From assembly GCA_934597345.1 (NCBI GenBank), contig CAKTRJ010000031.1, forward strand, positions 1 to 29,893: a stretch of 29,893 bases of DNA, written 5' to 3'. This DNA is from an uncultured Oscillospiraceae bacterium. GTDB taxonomy: Bacteria > Bacillota > Clostridia > Oscillospirales > Oscillospiraceae. The notes beneath the pieces were generated by a model. That model was not told the DNA's origin and did not search any database. It saw nothing but the letters and a program-made list of their open reading frames with translations. Position 1 is the stretch's first letter. The number at the start of each line of letters is the position of its first letter. Position numbers and translations under genes: made by a program. This document shows, piece by piece, positions 1 to 5,090 of the stretch.

Positions 1-74
1 TGACCGCCATCTCGGTGAGCAGCAGCTCGCTTTCAGATGGCGGCCTTTTATTCGCGGCTACGTTTGACGGTTAC
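1..74 (+). repeat. Left terminal inverted repeat (74 bp)
   Basis: The first 74 bases are the exact reverse complement of the last 74 (29820-29893), and the match stops at base 75. The repeat contains a terminator-like hairpin and the start of a short reading frame (MAAFYSRLRLTVT). The genes in between are ordinary chromosomal genes, so this is more likely one copy of a dispersed repeat at which assembly broke than the end of a linear element. Confidence 0.85.
2..52 (+). terminator. Terminator-like hairpin in the terminal repeat
   Basis: GACCGCCATCT pairs with AGATGGCGGCC (one A-C mismatch) around an inner GAGC-AGCA-GCTC hairpin, followed by TTTTATT. This fits an intrinsic terminator for a transcript entering from the left, outside the window. 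The same structure lies in the right-hand copy on the minus strand. Confidence 0.55.
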
Positions 75-123
75 TTTTCTTCCAGCATAAGCATCCATAT
101 GCAGCGCCTGCATGCAAACTATG

Positions 124-181
124 CCAACATCAACATCAACATCAACACCAACTACAACATCATCTTCAACTACAACATCAT
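124..181. repeat. Low-complexity AAC/ATC triplet tract with a 15-bp direct repeat
   Basis: The tract is made of CAACAT-type units, and CAACTACAACATCAT occurs twice (149-163 and 167-181). A GC-rich hairpin with a TTCG loop follows at 182-214. Open frames run through it on both strands, but neither has a ribosome binding site, so I do not call a gene. The 250 bases at the left edge hold nothing else I can support. Confidence 0.6.
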
Positions 182-218
182 GGCCGCAGCAGCCCTTCGG
201 GCTGCCAGCGGCCATAGA

Positions 219-243
219 GAAAAAACAACTTTTTATTTGTTGT
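219..243 (-). terminator. Weak terminator after the 108-residue membrane protein
   Basis: Read on the minus strand just after the stop at 252, a 5-bp stem (ACAAC / GTTGT) is followed by a run of six T. The stem is short, so this is a weak call. Confidence 0.35.
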
Positions 244-251
244 GGAATACG

Positions 252-578
252 TTACGCGGCCTTTTTCTTCATCAGGAGACTGACCAGCAGTCCCGCGCCG
301 AGACCCAGAATGACCGCCAGCAGAATCATCTCTACCACCATGCCGAAGAAGGCGATGCCCAGAGCGCTGCGCTCCAAAGCAATGATGGCGATGTCCGCCA
401 CAAGCTCACACAGCGCCAGCAGCCCGCCCACCACGGCGATGGGCACCCACGGACGCTTCTGGCTCCGGAAGATCACCGCCTGCAGCGCAAATGCCATCAC
501 CAGCGCGGCGGGGATCATAAGTGTCATGCCGAACTCCCAGAAGGAGAACAGGGCGCGGATAGAATGAAACAGTAGCAT
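252..578 (-). CDS. Small hydrophobic membrane protein, 108 aa, unknown
   Basis: The predicted protein has about three hydrophobic segments (roughly residues 15-35, 44-68 and 75-102) and ends in the basic tail MKKKAA, so it should sit in the cytoplasmic membrane. I do not recognise a family. The start at 578 is supported by AAGGAGG nine bases upstream. It lies 11 bases after the VTT-family gene and is probably the last gene of the same minus-strand operon, with a weak terminator behind it. Function unknown. Confidence 0.75.
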   Translation of the reverse strand: MLLFHSIRALFSFWEFGMTLMIPAALVMAFALQAVIFRSQKRPWVPIAVVGGLLALCELVADIAIIALERSALGIAFFGMVVEMILLAVILGLGAGLLVSLLMKKKAA

Positions 579-589
579 GTGGAACCTCC

Positions 590-1276
590 TTATTGCGTTT
601 CGTCGTCGGGTGCGGAGCCCGTATCAGGCTGGGAAACGGCCATCCGCCGCTTGCAGTACAGCAGGGCATAGCCCAGCATCACCACATTCACCGCCGCGAA
701 GGCCCAGAAAACAGGGGAGTGGAAGTCCAGCCGGTTTCCCAGAATGGTGAAGCAGATGGTGCCCGGATAGATGGCCAGCCACGAGCTGACCAGATACGTT
801 CCGTACCCGGTGCGCAGCATGCCGAACAGTACGCCCAGCACCTCCATGCTGAGACCCAGCGAGTGGATAACGAAGCAGGCGGCAAAGCCCATCTCCTGAG
901 AGGGGTCGAAAAACCGCTTGATCCGGGGATGGCGATCCAGCAGGCCGTTCAGATCGGAGGGGTCTGTGTGGCGGCCGATCATATAGGAGTCCGACAGGCT
1001 CACCGCCAGCCCCACCGCGTTGATGATCAGCGCCGCGGGCAGGGGAAACACCAGCGCCACCGACACCACCAGCACATGGTACACCACCGCCACGGAGATG
1101 CCCTTCAGGGCGTACAGGCCCAGCGCCACCAGCACGGCCAGCGCCGGTTTGTCCGCCACCAGCTGGGGTAGCGTTCCCAGGTCGATCACGCCGCACAGGG
1201 TCAACACGCCCAGTACGACGGCCAGCGAGGCCATGGCCAGTACCGGCGCATAGCCCTTCCATTTTGATTTCTTCAT
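590..1276 (-). CDS. TVP38/TMEM64 (VTT domain) membrane protein
   Basis: This 228-residue protein has several membrane segments. The central stretch, about residues 110-190 with SMEVLGVLFGMLRTGYGTYL followed by WLAIYPGTICFTILGNRL, looks like the SNARE-associated/VTT domain of the TVP38/TMEM64 (DedA-related) group. Members are thought to act in lipid movement or membrane homeostasis, but no substrate can be read from the sequence. The start at 1276 (MKKSKWKGY) has AAGGAG upstream. It follows sdaAA by 42 bases on the same strand and may be co-transcribed, although a link with serine catabolism is not obvious. The family call is moderately sure. Confidence 0.72.
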   Translation of the reverse strand: MKKSKWKGYAPVLAMASLAVVLGVLTLCGVIDLGTLPQLVADKPALAVLVALGLYALKGISVAVVYHVLVVSVALVFPLPAALIINAVGLAVSLSDSYMIGRHTDPSDLNGLLDRHPRIKRFFDPSQEMGFAACFVIHSLGLSMEVLGVLFGMLRTGYGTYLVSSWLAIYPGTICFTILGNRLDFHSPVFWAFAAVNVVMLGYALLYCKRRMAVSQPDTGSAPDDETQ

Positions 1277-1318
1277 GAACAGGGAAACTCCTTGAGATGA
1301 AATAAGGTGCTGCGCTGC

Positions 1319-2200
1319 TTACTGGGGCTTGTGCATCCGCTTTTTCACGGCCCGGCCCGTGGGCGTGGCGGCCAGACCGCCCAGCGCCGTCTCACGGAAC
1401 TCCACCGGCATGCGGCGGCCCACCTCGCCCATGGCGTCGATGACCTCGTCCACGGGGATGCGGCTCTCCACACCGGCCAGCGCCATATCCGCCACGCTGA
1501 CGGCATTCACCGCGCCGATGACGTTGCGCTTCACGCAGGGGACCTCCACCAGACCCGCCACCGGGTCGCACACCAGACCCATCAGGTTTTTCAATGCCAT
1601 GGCCACCGCGTGGCCGATCTGTGCGCCGGTGCCGCCCCGCAGGGCCACCAGCGCGCCCGCCGCCATGGCGGAGGCGGTGCCGATCTCCGCCTGACAGCCG
1701 CCGGAGGCACCGGCGATGCAGGCCCGGTAGGCGATCACCGCGCCGATGCCGCTGGCCACATACAAGGCCTCCAAAATCTGGTGCTGGCTCAGCTCCTCAT
1801 ACTTGCACAGGGGCAGCAGCACCGCCGGAAGTACGCCGCAGGCGCCCGCCGTAGGGGCCGCCACGATGCGCCGCATGCAGGCGTTGGATTCCGCCATGCT
1901 CAGCGCCTCGGCAATGACCTCACTGACGTAGCCGCCGGATATGGCCTCGCCCCGGATGCAGTACTGCCGCATCTTCATGCCGTCGCCACCCACCAGACCG
2001 CTGACGGAGCGCTTCTGCCCCGTGTAGCTGTCCGCCGCGTCCACCATGGCCTGCCATGTGGTCAGCATCTTGGCCATGGACTGGTTGCGGGTCACCTGCC
2101 GGGTCTCCATGTCGTCCTCTAATACGATCTCCCAGAAGGGCTTTTCCTTCTGGGCCATCAGGTCAAAGATCTCCTTCATCGAATCCAGAGACATCGTCAT
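1319..2200 (-). CDS. sdaAA: L-serine ammonia-lyase, iron-sulfur-dependent, alpha subunit
   Basis: This is the catalytic subunit of the two-part L-serine dehydratase, which converts L-serine to pyruvate and ammonia with a [4Fe-4S] cluster. At 293 residues it is full length for the family. Typical segments are SGLVGGDGMKM, IVAAPTAGACGVLPA, CIAGASGGCQAEIGTASAMA and GLVCDPVAGLVEVPC. The cysteines in the last two are candidates for cluster ligands. The start at 2200 has AAGGAGGA close upstream, and another Met two codons later is possible. The gene overlaps the 3' end of sdaAB by 38 bases, so translation of the two subunits is probably coupled. Serine breakdown feeds pyruvate to fermentation in many gut Clostridia. 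Confidence 0.96.
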   Translation of the reverse strand: MTMSLDSMKEIFDLMAQKEKPFWEIVLEDDMETRQVTRNQSMAKMLTTWQAMVDAADSYTGQKRSVSGLVGGDGMKMRQYCIRGEAISGGYVSEVIAEALSMAESNACMRRIVAAPTAGACGVLPAVLLPLCKYEELSQHQILEALYVASGIGAVIAYRACIAGASGGCQAEIGTASAMAAGALVALRGGTGAQIGHAVAMALKNLMGLVCDPVAGLVEVPCVKRNVIGAVNAVSVADMALAGVESRIPVDEVIDAMGEVGRRMPVEFRETALGGLAATPTGRAVKKRMHKPQ

Positions 2201-2861
2201 TCTCCTCCTTATCGTAGTAGATGATGGACAGAACGCCCGGCAGCTGGCCGATGAAATCCACCTGCTCCGGCTTGATATGCTGGTCGATCTCGATGATCAT
2301 CAGGGATTCGCCGCCCCGCTTGTGCCGCCACATGCTCATATTGGCGATGTTGATGCGGAACTGGCTGAGAATGGTGGTCACCGCCGCCTCGGAGGAATAG
2401 TAGTCCAGATTGCGGATCACCAGCGTGTTGTACTCGCCGGTGAAGCTGACCTTGATGCCGTCCAGCTTATCCACCATGATGCGGCCGCCGCCCAGACTGC
2501 TGGCCTGCATCTCCAGATGCTTGCCGCCCTCGCCCCAGGCTTCGATGACCGCTGTGTTAGGGTGGGCGTCCCGCAGGTCGATGGTGTCGATGGTGTAGGT
2601 CAGGCCCTCCTTCTTCGCCTCTTCGAAGGCGGAGGGGATGCGGAGGTCGTCCGGCTTCATGCCCAGCAGTCCCGCCACCAGTGCCCGGTCGGTGCCGTGG
2701 CCCAATCCCGTGTCGGCAAAGGAGCCGTACAGGTGGATGGCGGCCTTGGTGGGCTTGCTGCCCAGCAGGGTGCGGGCCATGCTGCCGATGCGGGCCGCGC
2801 CCGCCGTATGTGAGCTGGAGGGGCCGACCATCACCGGCCCGAGAATATCAAAAATATCCAT
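2163..2861 (-). CDS. sdaAB: L-serine ammonia-lyase, iron-sulfur-dependent, beta subunit
   Basis: This 232-residue partner of SdaAA starts with DIFDILGPVMVGPSSSHTAG, the family signature in which the SSSHT segment contributes to the substrate site. The C-terminal third (about residues 155-220, YNTLVIRNLDYY onward) looks like an ACT domain, which often binds an amino acid as allosteric ligand. I start it at 2861 rather than at upstream in-frame codons because the signature begins there and GGGAGGAG precedes it. On the minus strand a TACAAT at 2893-2898, with a poor -35, may be its promoter. It is the first gene of the sdaAB-sdaAA unit. Confidence 0.95.
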   Translation of the reverse strand: MDIFDILGPVMVGPSSSHTAGAARIGSMARTLLGSKPTKAAIHLYGSFADTGLGHGTDRALVAGLLGMKPDDLRIPSAFEEAKKEGLTYTIDTIDLRDAHPNTAVIEAWGEGGKHLEMQASSLGGGRIMVDKLDGIKVSFTGEYNTLVIRNLDYYSSEAAVTTILSQFRINIANMSMWRHKRGGESLMIIEIDQHIKPEQVDFIGQLPGVLSIIYYDKEENDDVSGFDEGDL

Positions 2862-2953
2862 AGTGCTCCTCCCGTGATTTTTCTCTTTCCTGATTGTACC
2901 ATAGTCAGGCGCAAAAGGGAAGTAAAGAAATCGCGGGAGGGTCACAGCCTTTA

Positions 2954-3730
2954 TCAGGTCAGCAGCTTGAACAGCATCACCACCGCGCCCAGAACCACCA
3001 GCACCACGCCTGTGGCCCGGTTCAGCGTTTTTCGTGTGGCCTTGTTGGCGAACACGGCGGCGATACGGGCCCACACCAGCGTGAACACCACGCACAGCCA
3101 GAACACCGTCCAGTCCGGCGCGCCGCCGATGGCAAAGTGGGAGATGGCGCCGGTCAGGGCCGTGAAGGTCATGATGAACACGCTGGTGCCCACGGCGGTT
3201 TTCAGCTCATAGCCCAGCACGGAGGTCAGGATCAGCAGCATCATCATGCCGCCGCCCGCGCCCACAAAACCGCAGATGAAGCCGATCAGCATGCCGCACA
3301 CCACCGACTGGACGGCCCGCTTTCTGGCGGACACCGCCATCATGGTCTCCTTGGTGGTCATGACGGGCCGCAGGATGAACTTGACGCCCAGCAGGAACGT
3401 CATGAACACGGAAAAGCCGCCCATGGTGGTGGAGGGCACCAGACTGGCGATATAGCTGCCCACCACCGTAAAGGCCAGCACGCTGGCCATCATGATCAGG
3501 CCGTTGCGCACGTCCAGATTCTTGTTCCGGCCGTAGGTATAGGCGGAGACGGCGCTGGCCAGCACGTCGGAGGACAGGGCGATGCCCACCGCCATATAGG
3601 GATCCATGTCCAGAAACGTGATCAGCATGGGGCTGATGACAGCGGCGGCGCTCATCCCGGCAAAGCCGGTGCCAAGCCCCGCGCCCATACCGGCAAAAAA
3701 GGTCACAAGAACCGTAAATAAGATCGTCAT
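2954..3730 (-). CDS. TauE/SafE family membrane transporter
   Basis: This 258-residue protein has about eight hydrophobic segments and matches the TauE/SafE (COG0730) pattern: an N-terminal GMGAGLGTGFAGMSAAAVISP, a second half beginning SVVCGMLIGFICGFVGAGGG, and LSSDVLAS between them. The two halves repeat the glycine-rich motif typical of the family. Members export sulfite, sulfoacetate or other small anions; the substrate here cannot be told. I start it at 3730 (MTILFTV), where GAAAGAAGG precedes the ATG. The longer frame up to 3817 would run through the promoter at 3762-3790. It stands alone between the serine dehydratase genes and the divergent regulatory cassette. Confidence 0.88.
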   Translation of the reverse strand: MTILFTVLVTFFAGMGAGLGTGFAGMSAAAVISPMLITFLDMDPYMAVGIALSSDVLASAVSAYTYGRNKNLDVRNGLIMMASVLAFTVVGSYIASLVPSTTMGGFSVFMTFLLGVKFILRPVMTTKETMMAVSARKRAVQSVVCGMLIGFICGFVGAGGGMMMLLILTSVLGYELKTAVGTSVFIMTFTALTGAISHFAIGGAPDWTVFWLCVVFTLVWARIAAVFANKATRKTLNRATGVVLVVLGAVVMLFKLLT

Positions 3731-3761
3731 ATGAAAATACCTTCTTTCTGCGATGCCTTCA

Positions 3762-3790
3762 TTCATAGCAGAAACCCAACACGCTGTCAA
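3762..3790 (-). promoter_or_regulatory. Sigma-A-type promoter for the TauE/SafE gene
   Basis: On the minus strand TTGACA (3785-3790) is followed after exactly 17 bases by TATGAA (3762-3767), placing a transcript start about 25 bases upstream of the ATG at 3730. Confidence 0.7.
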
Positions 3791-3810
3791 GAGTGAGTTT
3801 GATATCATGC

Positions 3811-3839
3811 TTGACAAGCAAACTTGGCAATGCTACAAT
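3811..3839 (+). promoter_or_regulatory. Sigma-A-type promoter of the Xre-regulator cassette
   Basis: TTGACA (3811-3816), a 17-base spacer and TACAAT (3834-3839) form a near-consensus promoter for the three genes from 3872 to 4719. It lies back to back with the TauE/SafE promoter, only 20 bases apart, so a bound regulator could affect both. Confidence 0.85.
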
Positions 3840-3860
3840 AATGACAAGAAAACTTGGCGA
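3813..3860. repeat. Two direct 18-bp operator-like repeats flanking the -10 box
   Basis: GACAAGCAAACTTGGCAA (3813-3830) and GACAAGAAAACTTGGCGA (3843-3860) differ at two positions and are spaced 30 bases apart. Each contains the small inverted repeat CAAG-N4-CTTG. One copy covers the -35 box and spacer, the other sits over the start of the transcript and the ribosome binding site. This is the geometry of a repressor binding two faces of its own promoter. The Xre-type protein at 4198 is the obvious candidate. Confidence 0.7.
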
Positions 3861-3871
3861 GGAGTGTTCTT

Positions 3872-4201
3872 ATGAAGAAGGAAGAAATCCTGAACGCCAG
3901 CAGAAATGAAAACAAAAATAGAGATCTCGTCGAACTGGAAGTCATATATCAAGCCGGCATTTACGCCTCAAGAGTCGGTGCGTTTGTGTGCTGCATCATT
4001 TCTGTGCTGTATTCTGTGCTTATGCATACTTTGCCTTACAGTCCGTGGGTCATATATTTCAGCATTATTACGACGCAATGGTCGGTTCGCTTCATTAAGC
4101 TAAGACATAAGAGCGATTTGGTATTAGCGGTACTGTTTTTAAGTCTCGGTGTTCTGTCGTTTGTCGGATTTGTTTATCGCCTTTTAGAGGTGAGAGCATG
4201 A
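3872..4201 (+). CDS. Small two-helix membrane protein (DUF6442-like)
   Basis: A 109-residue protein with a charged N-terminus (KKEEILNASRNENKNRDLVE) followed by three hydrophobic stretches at about residues 37-58, 60-75 and 86-105. The N-terminal pattern resembles proteins grouped as DUF6442, usually found beside small Xre regulators; I hold this family name with moderate confidence. ATG at 3872 follows GCGAGGAG and is preferred over the upstream TTG at 3854, which lies inside the second operator repeat. The stop overlaps the start of the regulator gene (ATGA), so the two are translationally coupled. Confidence 0.82.
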   Translation: MKKEEILNASRNENKNRDLVELEVIYQAGIYASRVGAFVCCIISVLYSVLMHTLPYSPWVIYFSIITTQWSVRFIKLRHKSDLVLAVLFLSLGVLSFVGFVYRLLEVRA

Positions 4202-4404
4202 ATGAACAGCTTAAGCTAAAAAACCACTTGAAAGAGGCGCGTATTGAAGCCAATCTCTCGCAGGCGCAGCTGGCGGAAATGGTGGGCGTATCGCGGAATA
4301 CCATCAGCTCCATTGAAACGGGGCAGTTCAATCCGACCGCGAAACTGGCGTTGATCCTCTGCACCGCGCTGGATAAAAAGTTTGAAGAATTATTCTTTTT
4401 TTAG
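4198..4404 (+). CDS. Xre/Cro-type helix-turn-helix regulator, 68 aa
   Basis: The whole protein is one HTH_3 domain: helix 2 at about residues 20-27 (SQAQLAEM), the turn at GVS, and the recognition helix RNTISSIETGQ, followed by FNPTAKLALILCTALDKKFEELF. This is the common short form that pairs with small membrane proteins in Firmicutes. It overlaps the upstream gene by four bases and is followed nine bases later by a further membrane-protein gene. The paired CAAG-N4-CTTG sites at 3813-3860 are plausible targets, which would make the cassette self-regulated. That link is inferred from position only. Confidence 0.93.
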   Translation: MNEQLKLKNHLKEARIEANLSQAQLAEMVGVSRNTISSIETGQFNPTAKLALILCTALDKKFEELFFF

Positions 4405-4413
4405 GAGGCCGTT

Positions 4414-4719
4414 ATGGAACACTTACTGCTGCTGCTGGTTTTGGGTATCTTTCTGTCGGTTCTTGGCATCGTGAATATCCGGGGAAACATCAGCACCATC
4501 CATTCCTATAACCGCAGGAAGGTGAAAGAGGAGGATGTTCCCAAATACGGAAGAGCTGTCGGCACGGGGACGCTGATCATTGGTGCGGCCCTTGCTTTGG
4601 CGTATTTCATCACACTCTGGAACGAGGAAATGGTCGATCTCATCGTTCTTCCGGCGCTGGTCGTTGGTCTGGCGTTCATTCTGTACGGTCAGATCAAATA
4701 TAACCACGGCATTTTCTGA
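4414..4719 (+). CDS. Small membrane protein, 101 aa, unknown
   Basis: Three hydrophobic segments are visible: residues 3-20, 47-65 and 72-92. Between the first two is a polar loop, IHSYNRRKVKEEDVPKYGRA, probably cytoplasmic. It starts with an ATG behind TTAGGAGG, nine bases after the regulator gene, so it belongs to the same transcript. I have seen similar proteins next to small Xre regulators but cannot give a function. A short palindrome (4735-4746) lies behind it without a T-run. Confidence 0.8.
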   Translation: MEHLLLLLVLGIFLSVLGIVNIRGNISTIHSYNRRKVKEEDVPKYGRAVGTGTLIIGAALALAYFITLWNEEMVDLIVLPALVVGLAFILYGQIKYNHGIF

Positions 4720-4756
4720 CCGTGAAGGCCGCACCCGGCATGCCGGTGAAAAACAG

Positions 4757-4785
4757 TTGACATCCAGCGCGGGATATAGTATACT
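4757..4785 (+). promoter_or_regulatory. Sigma-A-type promoter of valS
   Basis: TTGACA (4757-4762), 17 bases, then TATACT (4780-4785). The transcript should start near 4792, directly at the beginning of the T-box leader. Confidence 0.88.
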
Positions 4786-4791
4786 GTCTGC

Positions 4792-5052
4792 AATATTGAA
4801 CAGCGATGATGGGAAGCAGTAGGCGGTCAACGGATGCCGAGAGAGGGCGCGGTCGGTGTAAGCGCCCGTGAAGTCCCGCCAAAGTCGTCCCTGAGCTTTC
4901 GGCTGAACGTGAAGTAGGCCGCAACGGCTGCCCTCCGTTAGCGGGGCGCGGTGTGACAGCATCGCATGAGTGCGGGAAATATCCCGAATACAGGTGGTAC
5001 CACGGACAATCGTTCGCCCTGTTTTGCTATGGCAAAACGGAGCGATTTTTTT
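4792..5052 (+). promoter_or_regulatory. T-box riboswitch, valine (GUC) specifier, controlling valS
   Basis: The diagnostic T-box AGGTGGTACCACGG is at 4992-5005, followed by a terminator (AATCG...CTGTTTTG / CAAAACGG...CGATT, then a long T-run, 5008-5052). Stem I is readable: kink-turn GATGA (4805-4809) opposite TGAG (4892-4895), GGGA/TCCC, the AGTA S-turn strand (4818-4821), and GGCGG/CCGCC. The specifier loop on the 3' side reads AAA-GTC-G, giving the valine codon GUC at 4884-4886 followed by the usual purine. Uncharged tRNA-Val would stabilise the antiterminator and switch on valS. Type and specifier agree with the downstream gene. Confidence 0.95.
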
Positions 5053-5090
5053 GTTGCCCTTTTTGCCAAATACGGAAAGGAGAACCCCCT

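Noticed and set aside
3731..3817. N-terminal extension of the TauE/SafE protein up to 3817
   Set aside because: It covers the promoter at 3762-3790 and the family motif begins right after the ATG at 3730.
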